A stretch of DNA of 64,000 nucleotides from Rhodosporidiobolus odoratus (taxonomy: Eukaryota; Basidiomycota; Microbotryomycetes; Sporidiobolales; Sporidiobolaceae): positions 186,001 through 250,000 of the forward strand of contig JAOANU010000021.1 in assembly GCA_034387635.1 (NCBI GenBank). Reading direction: 5' to 3'. Shown piece after piece: positions 52,370-63,383 of this stretch (the stretch's first letter is position 1; the number at the start of each line of letters is the position of its first letter). The notes below the pieces were generated by a model. The model saw only the letters and a list, made by a program, of their open reading frames with translations. It was not told the DNA's origin and made no database searches. Position numbers and translations under genes: made by a program.

Positions 52370-53584
52370 TCAGACGTTGCTATACCTGGGCAAATAGAGA
52401 AAAAGAAAGAAAAGCCTTACCGAAGACACGGCACCTTTCTCTTGATCAATGTTGAACACGTGGTCTCCAGCCAACATCCGACGCAGCTGACCGAGTGATC
52501 TCCCTTCGAGGAATTTCTGAGTGACCAAGGGCGGGCAGGGGAAGAAAAATCCGACTTCTTCGAGATGAGTCGGGAGATTTGGGAGGAACTCCTCGTAGAT
52601 GTCGTGGCAGGTGTAGTGCCGTATACCCCGACCTGCCTTCTCGTAGATGAAGAGGCAGGTGAGAGGAAGGAAGTGAACGAGGGTGGGAGACAGGAGGGAG
52701 AGAAGGCGCGAGATTGGCGGGAAAAGAGATCGAAGGGTGAGGGTGCGGAGAGAAGTGAAGGAGGCATGGTTATCGATCAGCCACCGTACCCACCCATCTG
52801 CTTCGTGCTCCCAGCCCAATTCCAGGGAAGTGAGGCTGGCTGGGGTGAGTGAGTGTAGGAGGGAGTAGAACGAAGACGACGGGAGAAGGACTGGCGGGGA
52901 TGTGGTGTGGTAGAAGGCGCCGAGAGAGAAGTGGCTCAGTCGAAGTCGAGGACAGGGTGTAGGCAAGAGGGGCGGGGGCGGCTCGACTTCCGAGAGGTCA
53001 ACCTCGAGCGTAATGAGAGAGGGGAGAAGCTCCAAAAGTCGTAGAAGATCCCCTTCGTCCCGTTCAACTTCGTTCTTGACTTGCAGATACTCGCCCACGA
53101 CGACCAGGCGGGTGATGATCGGGAGAGATGGACATGCCAACAATGCCGCCCACATGTCCTTGAAGAATACGATCGGAAAGTCGAAAGTTTCGAAGGCGGT
53201 TAGACGGCCAAGCCTCGCCAAGAGGCCAACGAACGACGACGCCTCCTCTGCCACATCGTACTCGGGACACCAGTCGGTATAAGGATCATCCTCCTCTAAC
53301 CTTGCCGCGGCGCCAAAATCCTTCTCTCGCCAACGCAAGGTGCGGACCATCTTCAGCAAGCGCTCGCTGTCGCTGTCGCTAGGCGCGGCTGCCAGTCGAG
53401 CTCCGGGTAGGGTCAGAACCTCGAATAAGAGCCCTTGGGACACGGCCCTCAAGTCGCGGCAGACCAACGAAGCTGAGTGGGCGAATTCTCCACCGCGGTC
53501 GGTTCTTCCAGCCAGCTGGACAATGTGCTCGATCACGTCGAGCGGTAGGCGGGGTGTAAACGAGGCGCTAGAAGCGTCTAGCAT
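52370..53584 (-). CDS. F-box/LRR-like protein, copy B, 404 aa as an open frame
   Basis: The frame starts MLDASSASFTPRLPLDVIEH, which places the F-box at the very N-terminus (LPLDVIEHIVQLAG, then SASLVCRDLRAVSQGLLFEV). The rest parallels copy A: FDFPIVFFKDMWAALL, LELGWEHEADGWVRWLIDN, RHYTCHDIYEEFLPNLP, LRRMLAGDHVFNIDQE. The last third is much better conserved between copies than the middle leucine-repeat region, suggesting the repeats, the expected substrate-contact surface, change fastest. The same alternative 3' splice as in copy A would end the protein with a segment reading AVVGSAELTAG. Expected role: substrate adaptor for an SCF ubiquitin ligase; substrate unknown. Confidence 0.78.
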   Translation of the reverse strand: MLDASSASFTPRLPLDVIEHIVQLAGRTDRGGEFAHSASLVCRDLRAVSQGLLFEVLTLPGARLAAAPSDSDSERLLKMVRTLRWREKDFGAAARLEEDDPYTDWCPEYDVAEEASSFVGLLARLGRLTAFETFDFPIVFFKDMWAALLACPSLPIITRLVVVGEYLQVKNEVERDEGDLLRLLELLPSLITLEVDLSEVEPPPPLLPTPCPRLRLSHFSLGAFYHTTSPPVLLPSSSFYSLLHSLTPASLTSLELGWEHEADGWVRWLIDNHASFTSLRTLTLRSLFPPISRLLSLLSPTLVHFLPLTCLFIYEKAGRGIRHYTCHDIYEEFLPNLPTHLEEVGFFFPCPPLVTQKFLEGRSLGQLRRMLAGDHVFNIDQEKGAVSSVRLFFLFLYLPRYSNV

Positions 53585-53835
53585 GAACGATGGAGGCGTC
53601 GGTATGACGGAGAGCGAAAGGCGACGAGAGGAGTAAGTACCGCAAGTTGAGGAGGTCGCGTGGGTTTAATGGCCATCAACAAGGACCGCACGCAGCAAGG
53701 CGAGCGAGTATCGAGCCCTCCCAACGTTCGCCCGAGTGCCTTTCGAGTCGTGCTCCTGATTCGGGATTAATGTGGACTGTTCGAAGCAAGTCCGACGTCG
53801 CTGCCTCTCTCGCAGGTCTGCTAAGTCCATTCCTG

Positions 53836-55343
53836 CTATAAACAATTCTCTCGACACCTCAACGTGCTACCACCCTCGCCAACGCACAGCGTCCCTCTCA
53901 AACCGATAGACACCTTCTTCCCCTTCGGAATAAACCTAATCTCCCTCTCCTCGCACAGCTGCTTCAACTCAGCAATAACCTCCTTTGTCCACTCAAACTT
54001 CCGCTCGTCTGGCATAGCCTTGAGCGCTGTCTGGGTAGTCAGGAGGGTGAAGGAGGAGAGGTCGGGCTGGGAACGAATGAAAGCGAGTAGGAGGGAGGGG
54101 CGGAAAAGGATGAAGGGGCAGGTGATCTCCCTGGGCGTGGGCGGGAGGGAAGCGAGAGGCGAGGTTTCGAAAAGGAGGCGGTACAAGAAGACTTGCCGCT
54201 TATAAGGGTGAGGTAGCAGAGTGTCGGAGGAAAGGAAGGTAGGACAGTGACGGTGCCTCCGTAGCGGTAGAGAGTGGCGGAGACGAGGCCGGAGAAGGCG
54301 TTAAGGGGGAAAGGTGACAGGACTGCACGGGCTGGTATATGAGCGGAGAGTCGACAATGAGCCGACGACAAGCCAGCCGAGAAGGGACGGAGACAACCGG
54401 TCAGGTATGCTTGGTCGGGGATCGTCAACGATGTGAGAGTGAACCCAGAAGGCTCGCTTCGCTCCCGGCTATAGCTTGAGGCAGCGCACACAAGTCGAGA
54501 GACCTTTGGGAAGGTGTCTAAGTACTCAGATTCCACCTGAGTAAGGTTGGGAAGCTCGTGCGTCGACAGGGCTCCGGAGATGTTGACCGTGTCGGCGTGG
54601 TATCTGAGTTTGATGCTCTGAAGATGCGGGGCGAGGGCGTTGAAGATGGTTTCGAGGGCATATCCCATTTCGACCCTATGCTGCTCGGTCCAATCCCAGA
54701 CGCTGTCTCGCGTGAGCCATCTCCTCTCCTCCATGATCGCCTCGATGAACTGCGAACCAAAGCGACTTGCTTGACATATCTGATCAAGCGATCATCTCCA
54801 CTGTTGATCGGGTCGAGGAGATCAAGACCCTCTTCATCGACGACAGAATACCATATCTTCTCAGCTTGCTGATGCGGAATGAGGCGGAGGCAAAGACGTG
54901 CGGCTGGGCGAGGTCGCGGAAGATGCGAGAGACGAGGAAAATGTGTTTGTAATCGGCGACGGAGAAAGGAATGGCATCGAGAATTTGAGCGATTGTCTCC
55001 GAGGGTAGCTTGTTTTGCTCATAAGTAACAGTCAGTCGAGCGGGAAGAGACGAGATGAGATGAGATAGGTCAATTCCAGCTGCGCTAATCAAGACTAAGG
55101 TCAAAGAACGGGCGGGGAACGGACTGATCAGCGGAGAGGATGCCCCGGAATTTGAGGATGTGAGAACGCCTGTCGAAGCGCTCGAAGGAGCTGGAGGAGG
55201 TGCGAGTTCAGCTTCCCAGCTCTATATCTCCAGCCTGAACTGTACCTACCGGTCGCGCTCGTTTGACTCCAGCTCCTGAACGCATTGTCCTCGTTGGCCA
55301 GCTGACGATCGACAAGCGGAAGGAAGGCGCTTGAGCCGGACAT
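53836..55343 (-). CDS. F-box-like protein, 401 aa, four exons
   Basis: Exons 55343-55250, 55079-54829, 54749-54252 and 54198-53836 close in frame. The protein starts MSGSSAFLPLVDRQLANED. The F-box-like segment is LPSETIAQILDAIPFSVADY, then KHIFLVSRIFRDLAQPHVFA (about residues 50-90). Leucine-rich strands follow and the C-terminus reads PDLSSFTLLTTQTALKAM. It is unlike copies A and B apart from general layout, so it is a separate lineage. The second intron (54828-54750) contains a long open frame in another phase that looks protein-like; either it is a chance frame or the real splice differs. Introns 2 and 3 use GTCTTG and GTCACT donors, less usual for this window. Confidence 0.6.
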
Positions 55344-55840
55344 GATTTGGCGTAGAGTGTGTCGCGGTGTCTCAAGGAGCTATGGATACTCTTTAGGGTC
55401 TGCCATCTGGATGCCGGAACTCATGTCGGATGTTATCAACCCGTCACGAGCAACGCGCCCGAAACGTGCACGTGTGACCTTTGCAGTCTTTCAAGACGAA
55501 GGCCAGCCTGTCGATGTCCCTTCAAGAGAGCTCGCGTGTACGCCTCGTGTCCGGGAACGCCAATTCGGGGGGAAAAGCCAAGCCATAGGGGAAAACCAAC
55601 GGAAGATAGCAACAGACCATGCAGACAGTACACTATGCTAGGACAGATAAATTATATTGCGGATGGTTCCTGAGCGTCTGGGAGCCACGGAAGAAGCCAT
55701 GAGTACCACAGCCGCAAGTAGTGGTGAAGAAGGAATAGCAAGCTACCTATTCAAGGATGAAAAGGCCGGCCGATCACGGCTGGAGCTTGCCAGAAGTATG
55801 GTTGCACGTAGATAGACGTCTGTCACGTCCAATGAGTGAG

Positions 55841-57034
55841 TCAGCAGCGGAGAAGTGAGGGAAAACTGGGGGAACGACGCACCTCTTCGTACATTTCCGT
55901 CTTATCGTTCCACTCAAGTCTGTACCGGCGATTGTTACGTGTCCGGCACTCCAGCCTCCTGAGATTATCCGACGGCCCCTCCAGAAGGTATTCCCCAAAT
56001 GGCTCGTCTATGGGACAAACAAACCCGAGGAAAAGGATTTGGAGGGTTTCGGGTAGTACGAAGAGGAAGGCCCGGAAAATTTCGAGGTCGTGCGCGTCCG
56101 CCCAATCGAGCCCCAAGTGTCCTCCCAGATCTAGATCAGTATAGACTGCCAGACTGGCAAGGGCTCGGTGCCGGGAAAGGCAGGTTGAGAGCCGAGGTAG
56201 AAAGTTGACAATTGGTTCGTGTTGCGAGTTGACGTGAAGGCGGCGGAGCGAGGTGAAAGTAGGGCGATCAAGCCATTCGATCCATCCGTCGAGGCCCGGC
56301 ATGCGACTGACAGAGAGGGAAACCAATGTCGAGGGATTGATAGCGGAGCTGATCGGCCAGTACGGGGAGGTGGACGAAGGAGAATCCTCCATAGGATCGC
56401 GGAAAGCGAGGTTTCGAAGGGATAGCTGCCGGGTTTCGAGCGCGGTTCCATGTGCTGACGGAACGCGAGGGAAGACTTTGAGCGAGAGAGAGGAAAGTGA
56501 CGGGAAGGTTTGCAGAGCCCGGAGTAATCCTGTTTCTCCTAGCTCACCCGCACCGGTGTCGAGTGTCTGCAGTTCCCCAGCCAGGGCGACATGGGTGATG
56601 TTGCCGGCTGAGGGTGAGGCAGACATGGCGACGAGAATATCGGAGATGACTCCAACGGACGGGACCTCCGCCAGCTCAAGCGTCTGCACGGCAGAGAGCA
56701 TGGGCGCCAGGGTCGAGATGGTTTTGGCGGTCCTGCCGAGAAGATCGCACCGCTCGGTGACGCGACCTTCGACGCGCAAGATTCGTACCATGCCCAAAAT
56801 CCGTCGCTTCGCTTCGGTTTGCGCTTCTTCCTCCGCCCACCGATGCGGCAAATCTAGCCTGCTCCATAACATTGCTTGCCCGACGTCCTTCAACTCCCGA
56901 CAGACCAGGGTGAACGAGCGTGCGACTTGTCGAACATCGTCTTCCCCGAACGAGTCTCTGGCCACGTGCGCGATGTAACGGATGATGTCGTAGGGTAGTT
57001 GGCGACGTGGCGGAGGAGTTATACTGGCGGTCAT
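55841..57034 (-). CDS. F-box/LRR-like protein, about 397 aa
   Basis: From the ATG at 57034 the protein reads MTASITPPPRRQLPYDIIRY, with an F-box-like segment (LPYDIIRYIAHVARDSF, SFTLVCRELKDVGQAMLWS) at about 14-60. Leucine-repeat strands follow (VQTLELAEVPSVG, LSSLSLKVFPRVP, LVSLSVSRMPGLDGWIEWL, LRRLHVNSQH). The GWIEWL and LRRL segments correspond in position to GWVRWL and LRTL of copies A and B, so the three are distant paralogues. The open frame ends at 55841, but a GTGCGT donor right after EMYEE suggests one more exon ending near 55760. Confidence 0.75.
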   Translation of the reverse strand: MTASITPPPRRQLPYDIIRYIAHVARDSFGEDDVRQVARSFTLVCRELKDVGQAMLWSRLDLPHRWAEEEAQTEAKRRILGMVRILRVEGRVTERCDLLGRTAKTISTLAPMLSAVQTLELAEVPSVGVISDILVAMSASPSAGNITHVALAGELQTLDTGAGELGETGLLRALQTFPSLSSLSLKVFPRVPSAHGTALETRQLSLRNLAFRDPMEDSPSSTSPYWPISSAINPSTLVSLSVSRMPGLDGWIEWLDRPTFTSLRRLHVNSQHEPIVNFLPRLSTCLSRHRALASLAVYTDLDLGGHLGLDWADAHDLEIFRAFLFVLPETLQILFLGFVCPIDEPFGEYLLEGPSDNLRRLECRTRNNRRYRLEWNDKTEMYEEVRRSPSFPSLLRC

Positions 57035-57329
57035 GGCGAGCTGATTACAACGACGAGGTTGTTGATGCGGAGGAAGATTGAAGTCGAGAGTGGGAGGGCT
57101 GGATACTGCGATAAGCCAAGAGTGGACAACGGTGGTCGATCGCCCGTCAAGGTAGATTGTCACAGCCGCTGGAACGGCGTACGAACGCGGCGTGCTTGAG
57201 GAAGACAGCCCCGGGCGGTCCGCGGAAACGAGTTGCAGTCCATGTTCAAGCCGTCGCTGCTCTCCTGGTTGCACTGTCATACGACGGGACGGCGCTTGTC
57301 TTACACCATCCTGCAATCTCCTGTGCGCC

Positions 57330-58820
57330 ATGGCCAGTCGACCAAGCGCATCAGGTCCAAGCCCCGTGTACAATTCTTCCTCGACCTCCCAACCGCTGGC
57401 GAATCTACAACAGCACGCACATACTGCATCAGCGCATGTCGACGCTCTGCAGAAGCAACAGTCGTCCGCGACGTATGGTCCCCATCATGAGGCTATCGCT
57501 AGAACGGCTCAGGTGCGTTTGCAGCCTTCCTTTTTTCCTTGACTGGCTTGTCACAGGCTTGCTCGTGCTGACCCTCGTGCACCTTGATAAGGGATCTCTT
57601 GACGAGATTGCGAAGTTGAAGGCGGAGCTGGTAGCCGCGAGAGGCGAAGTGCAAGCTTCAAAGCAGCATCAGGTGTGTCCCAAGTTTCTTTTCCCTGTAC
57701 TTGCTAGTGGTTCCTCGTTTGCTCAACTTGATCTGGCGAGCAGCTTCAAATTCAGAACGCCGAGAAAGCACTGCAGACTTCCCGCGACAAAGCATGGGTA
57801 AGCTATTCCCTACTGGATGAGAATAAACGGCGAAGCTGATCCTCGTCTGTAGGCCATGTACTACGAAGCCGTATCACCAAGCATGATCGACACTATGCTG
57901 CGATATATAGCCTCGCTTGCATACCCTGACTTGGTCATCAATCACTCCATGAACCCGTCAAACTTCAACTTCCACTATCAGCATTATCCCCGACCGAGCG
58001 CTATTCTTGCGTTAGAGGCCAAAGGAGTACTAAGTCACGGTACGTCGTGATACGATGCTCTGATGACCCGCCTGACTTTTTGCTCGTACAGACCTGGCCA
58101 CCACTCTGCTGACTGCGTTGCAGAAGGCGGAAGACGAAGGATACCATGGCAAGAAAAGGACGGTTTACCTTGGGCATGACTTGCGGAACAAATCTGCACA
58201 CCCTACCTGTGCGCCGGGCTCCTCCCACCCAGACTGCTTATACTGACAACTCGCCTCGCTTGTGCAGTTCTGAACGGAAACTTCCCAGCCTTTGCCAACA
58301 ATTTAGATCAACATGAGAAAGGATGGACCAGAGCTCTGCGATACCTGGCCGAGCCTATCCGGCATAAGAAGTTCCTCGCAGAAGACCATCTGAGCGAAGA
58401 CCGCTTTGGAAGCGCGCGGCATGAAGCGGAGCCATTTGTGCGCCTTCTTCCTTTCCCACTCCTCCTTCTCCTCCGTTCTCTCTTCCTCCTCCCTTCCCAG
58501 CTGACGCTATGGCATCGCAGGACGCGCACTACTACGACTCAGGCGAACCCGATCCCCACCGCAGACACGAACGAGACAACGCGCACTACATCATGCCCAC
58601 TTTACCCTCTGTCGCCTATGGATGGGCGGAAGTTGAGGCGCACGCCGAACGTGTGAGGGAGGCTGCTGGAGACGGGCGATTTGCTTCTCCGGCTTTGATA
58701 CAGAAGCGACGGCCGGGGTATCAGCCGCCGCCTAACGTATTAGTCGCGGATGCGAGCCCTCCGCCGTCGCTGCACACCGATGGAGGTCGACAAGGGAAAC
58801 GGGGGAGAGGCAGAAGATAG
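57330..58820 (+). CDS. Unrecognised protein with coiled coil, 363 aa, seven exons
   Basis: Exons 57330-57512, 57592-57672, 57744-57797, 57853-58039, 58092-58208, 58268-58437 and 58521-58820 join in frame. The N-terminus (MASRPSASGPSPVYNSSSTS) is Ser/Gln-rich. Residues about 62-106 form a likely coiled coil (LDEIAKLKAELVAARGEVQA). A globular middle (YYEAVSPSMIDTMLRYIASL, KRTVYLGHDLRNKSAHPTF) follows, and the tail is polar and Arg/Gly-rich. I recognise no domain. It is divergent from the F-box gene at 55841-57034 with 295 bp between starts, in the fast-evolving part of the window. Unknown function. Confidence 0.62.
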
Positions 58821-59205
58821 CCGAGTGGTGGTGCTCACAGACACTAAGCTGTATGATGGAGCCTCTCAACTGCACCGAGAAGATTTCAAGCGAGATTGCT
58901 CGGAGATGAAGGAGACAAGGGAAGAAGTCATGAAGCGCGAGGGTTCAGGTACTCCTGTGCTTCCTCTCTTACCTCTTCTCGCATCTATAGCCACTACTCC
59001 GTATCTGCATGCCTATCATCCGGATGAAGCCGGGATGATTGACAGGGTATGCTCAACATAGAGGATAAAGAGTCCATTGCTGGCTTGCGAGCTTCCGAGC
59101 TTCGGACCCGGTTCTTACTCCGTCCCAAACCTAGACCTGCTTCATAGCTTGCGACTGGTTCAGACCATACTGCGACTTGAGTTGCGACGAGGGGATATAA
59201 CCTAA
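58821..59205. other. Convergent intergenic region
   Basis: About 385 bp, nothing coding that I can support. Confidence 0.45.
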
Positions 59206-62200
59206 TCACCAAGCGACAGAAACTGGATCAGTTCAACCCGGAGAGTAAGGAAGCGGGGACAGGAAACGCACCACCCTGGTACTTGCTGTTCGTCGACGAA
59301 GAGGTCGACTTGCGAGAGACGGACGCAGGCGCGGCGGTAGCCGCTGGTACTTGTCCTCCGGAGTAAAGGTCCTGTCCGGGCTGGATCTGGCCGTGCCCGC
59401 TGTATAGTTGGCCTGCGGGGGAATGTGGTCGTGAGCATGAAGATCATGATTGCGGCGCGTGCGCTGCGGAGGCAAGGCGCGACGCCGCAGCGGTAGGAAC
59501 CGGGGAAGGAGAGAGACCGTACCGGCAGGTAGCATCTCGCCTCTGCGGGGCAAGACACAGAACGAGTCAGCAAGCGTTCACTTGAATGAGAGTAAATAAT
59601 GGAACCTACTGATCGTTGATGGGGAAGTAAGCACCACCAGCGTCGGGCCCAGGAGTACCGTGAGCGGAGTTGCGGGAGGAAGCAGCCTTGCGCCTGATAG
59701 AGACGAAGATGTCTCATCAGACACGGCTCAGTCAGATGCGCGAAACAAGCCATGGCGCACCAAATCCATCCGATCAGAACGAGAAGGAACTGAAGAAAGC
59801 GAACGGCGCAAAGGTCAGCTTGAGAAGGTCATGTTGTACGAAGACTCCGTTCAGGCTGGAAACGCACCACAGCGAGGACAGCGGCACCAACACTGCAGAG
59901 ACGTAAGCTTGTCAGTATGGCTTCGCACGATGCTAGCCAGGAATTTTGCGAAGACTTACTAGATCCCGATGTGGGCACCCGTGCTAAGCTCATCCCATTT
60001 CTCCTGAACCGTCTTGGCCACGCTAGTGGAACTGGGAGAAGCTGAGGCGTCAGAGGTAGCGCTTGCGACGTGACTGGCGGCTGAAGCGGTGTTCGTGGTC
60101 GGGTTGGCAGCCGTGTCGACGTTAGGGTCAGAAGGAGGCTTGTCGGAAGTGCCACCCGTCACTGCAGACGCAAGCCTGTCAGCCAACTCACTCGTCAATA
60201 GTAGAGCGTGAAAGCCGCACTGTCTTGTCCAGTCGCAGCGTCGTTTGTGATGATGGTGCCGCCAACACTGCCTAAAACGGCGGGAAGGCCGTACTCGTCG
60301 ATGTCTATCGACAACGATACCAAGTCAGCATTACATAGAGCATTCAATGAGAGAGAGGACGAACCGCCATAGGTGTACGAGCCAGCATTTTCGGCCCTCT
60401 TAACCTTAGCCAACTGTAAGCGACGGCGAAGCTTCTTGACAGCTGGAGTCCACCAGGCCGTCTGCGTCGTCGAAGTAGTCGTAGCGCTCACGGATTCGTC
60501 AGCTTTCTCCGAAGAAGGCTTGGCGGAAGCAGAAGCAGCGGCAGGGGGAGTCCACCAGAGTGTTGCGGAAGTGGGTGTTGCGGAAGGCGCGGCGTCGGCA
60601 AGCGGATTCGTCTGGAACATCGTCAGGCTCGGGTCGACAGAAGAAGAGGCGTTAAGACCGGCTGTCGAGTTGAAAGCGCCCGACATGGTGGTATTGCCCG
60701 CCATGGACCAGTTGGCGAGGAGTGAAGTATCGTAACATTCGACGGAAACGCCAGAGACTGCAGGGATGACGTTAGCGGAGAGCAGATAACATCAGAGGAG
60801 GCTGGCGCACTGTAGGACGCGTAGTAGCCCTGCTCAGCATAGCTCGACTCATTCCAGTCAACCTTGCCGCCCGCGAACTCAACGAGACCATCCGGGTTAC
60901 CGTCGCGACCAGCACCCCAGATACTGTTTGAGAGGTAAGTCAGCTCAGCAAAGGTCGCAGATCAATCGAGGCAGGCAGACTCACGAGAACTGGATCCTCG
61001 AAGGCGTTTGCGGGTAGTTGTACACGCCGGGGCTCAAGAAGTCGGTGGTGTCGTTCTTCGAGACATTGCGAACTGCGACGCCATCGACAAGCCAAGTGAT
61101 CGCGTCGGGCATCCATGAGATGGTGTAGTTGTGGAACTCGGCGGAGCGGTCCGTGACATTGACTTCCTGGCCGGAGGAGTCTGCAATGCAACCGATCAGT
61201 GAGGACGGCGGAGAGAGCGAGGAAAAGACCGACGCACAGTCATCGAGATCGCCTTGATAGAAGTAGGAAGTCTGGGCGAGGTCGGTGGCATTGGTGGTGA
61301 ACCTGTTTGCGAGTATGAGCGTGAGCGTATAGAAGCAAGGACAGGAATACCAGACGTACTCGTAGTCAATCTCGTCTTTCGTACCACTGATCAGCGAGAA
61401 GGCGGTTAGGACACCGGCGCCCGCAACAGACTTGATCCGTGCCGTGACATTGCCGTAGAGGATTGAACGGGTCGAGGTGATAACGGTGCCATTGTGATCC
61501 TCCGTCAAGCTGAGTGTGAGGGCGCCTTCGCCGGAAGTACCGTTGGCGGTGAGAGCTCCGAGATCAGGCTTGCCGACTACAGAGAGTGGGTACCAGTCCA
61601 ATCAGCATGAAGCGACGACTGAAGAAAGAAAAAGCGTACGTTTGTCGACAAGCCAGTCGTATTTGGAGGCATCTCCATTCCAGTAGCTGGAGTTGGACAG
61701 GACGCGATTCTTGTTCCAGAAAGTCAAGTCGTACTGCAGGGGCACGATAGGGAAAATCAGTCAGAGCAGGCTAGAAGACCTGGAGAAGACAAACTTACGT
61801 CGCCGGTTTGGCAGGCGGGAACAGGCGCACAAGCTCCCGGCTGGAAAGACGCAAGAGGGTTACAGCCAGCAAGGCAGTTCCTGCGCGATTGAGCGAGAAA
61901 TGCTAAGCCCGAGATTGAGGGGCGTCTGGAAGGAGAAGAAACGCACCTTCCGGTGCCGCAAAACCCGTACTCGGAGCAGCAGGGCGCCTCTCCCGGGCAC
62001 AAGTTCTCGCTATCGCATGCGATACCCTGCATGAACCCGGTGATACCCGTCGGGCTGGTTTGAACCGGCTGTTCCGCCGTCGCAGCAAAAGTCGTGGTTT
62101 CAGGCGTCCACCACCCACCAGCGCCGGCCGAAGTGGAAGAAGGAAGAAGCGGGTTGTCGAGGGGCTTCGAGGAGGAGTTCATGGAGAAGGGGTTGAGGGA

Positions 62201-62963
62201 GTTGCCCAGGCTTTCGGCGGTGGTGTTCGTCGAGTTGACGAGGTGGCCAACACCCCAGGGGACGGGTTCGCCGTCAGGTTGGGTAGCATTGTACGCATCG
62301 ACCTTAAAAAGACGAGTACATTGTCAGTTCTCCATGAAGCTTATAAAGGAATGGAAGAATACGCACGGTTGATCCGTCCGTAGCCGCGATAGTAAACCTG
62401 CTCGTCCACGCCGCGTCCTTTCCGTGTTGCGTAAACTCTGTAGGAGAAGTAGAGCATTAGTACAACCTAGATAACCGTTCCACAGCGAATAGAGCGTACG
62501 GTAAAAATAGATAGGCGCAGGCGGCTCGACTTCCGGGCATTCAAACTGATACTTCCCCTCTCCCGTTGTGCCGTCCAGTCCAGAGGCGACGCGAGTGAGG
62601 TTGACCTACCGAAAGTAGGAACAAGACCTCCGTCAGTACGGCGGAGAAGAGGGAGAATAGGAGACAACCAGGAAAAAAAAAGGAAGCAAACGCACCATCT
62701 CCAAATCGCTCCCGGTGTAGAGATCGACATCAAAGCTCTTCCACGTCTTCACCGTTCGAAAGCCGTCAGTACCGCAGATAAATCGAGAAAGAGAGAGTAA
62801 AGAGGCAAGCGGAAACACGTACACCATCCTTGTCGAGGTCATACGAGAATGTACAATTCTCGCCCGCCTTGAACACCTGCCCATCTCCGCCTGGTCCGGT
62901 GGGTGTCACTGCACCTTGTGCGAGCAGCGCGGTTGAGAGCGCGATCAGACTGAGAGTCGCCAT
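59206..62963 (-). CDS. CRH-like GH16 cell-wall transglycosylase with chitin-binding module, 828 aa, 20 exons
   Basis: A signal peptide (MATLSLIALSTALLAQGAV) leads into a roughly 200-residue N-terminal region, a Cys-rich chitin-binding module (CPGEAPCCSEYGFCGTGRN, about 225-245), and a GH16 domain with the Crh catalytic motif KDEIDYEF (about 367-374). WWTP motifs occur in both the pre-domain and the linker. Crh enzymes join chitin to beta-glucan in the wall. Instead of a GPI signal, the C-terminus has a membrane span (HIGIYVGAAVLAVFLLVLIG, about 719-738) and a cytoplasmic tail rich in Ser, Gln and Gly. The last exons are tiny: 59892-59868 (25 nt), 59789-59761 (29), 59542-59523 (20), 59222-59206 (17); the 29-nt one completes the span. 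Larger exons: 62963-62823, 62746-62696, 62605-62500, 62437-62367, 62302-61947, 61880-61799, 61733-61640, 61576-61360, 61302-61238, 61180-60985, 60923-60811, 60757-60365, 60304-60221, 60161-59960, 59693-59610 and 59412-59272. Confidence 0.85.
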
Positions 62964-63383
62964 GGACGGGCGGGAAGCGGGGAGGAAAGGGGCGAAGGCC
63001 GGAAGCGGAAGAGCGGGAGGGCGAGGACGGAGTCGTCGGCGGGAGTGTTTGCTTGAGGGTATGCGTGCTCAGTAGCGGCGTAAAGGCAAGAGCAGCGTAA
63101 CGAAAGAGCAAGACCAAGGTGGATTCAGACGACGCAGGTCCACGGAGGACCAGAGAAAAGCCTCCGCGGCTTGTCCGCTCTGGCAGAGGAGGCGGTGGCA
63201 GCACTTGCGATACGACGTCAACGAGACTGATTGCATGACCACTGCCTTGAGTACGTTCAGCTAAGTATGTATTCAGCAATAAAGGGAAAAGGAGGTGAAG
63301 AGGAGTGGTTACAGATGAGAAGGTCAACGAATCAAAAAAGGTTCAGAAGGTTCGACGATTGGTATCTACTGCTTCGGTCCCGC
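62964..63383. promoter_or_regulatory. Intergenic region upstream of the CRH-like gene
   Basis: About 420 bp holding the promoter of the CRH-like gene and the 3' UTR of the Ede1-like gene. No gene seen. Confidence 0.5.

Larger units (their letters stand above)
49660..53600. repeat. Tandem duplication (about 1.96-kb unit, two full copies plus remnant)
   Basis: Unit 1 (about 49660-51640) and unit 2 (about 51640-53600) align along their length: 5' leader, 3' flank and F-box gene in the same order. The best preserved non-coding part is about 50230-50465 against 52185-52420. The left end of unit 1 matches the 5' leader of the F-box genes (compare 49680-49840 with 51636-51800), so it belongs to a third copy whose body is missing. 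The intergenic parts have diverged more than the coding parts. Confidence 0.8.

Noticed and set aside
54750..54828. Protein-like open frame inside the second intron of the F-box gene at 53836
   Set aside because: Using it would need two frame changes, while a phase-0 intron closes cleanly. I kept the intron but marked the model uncertain.
59761..59870. A second GC-AG intron in the CRH-like gene
   Set aside because: A GT donor plus a 29-nt microexon at 59761-59789 restores the frame and completes the membrane span, which is a better explanation.
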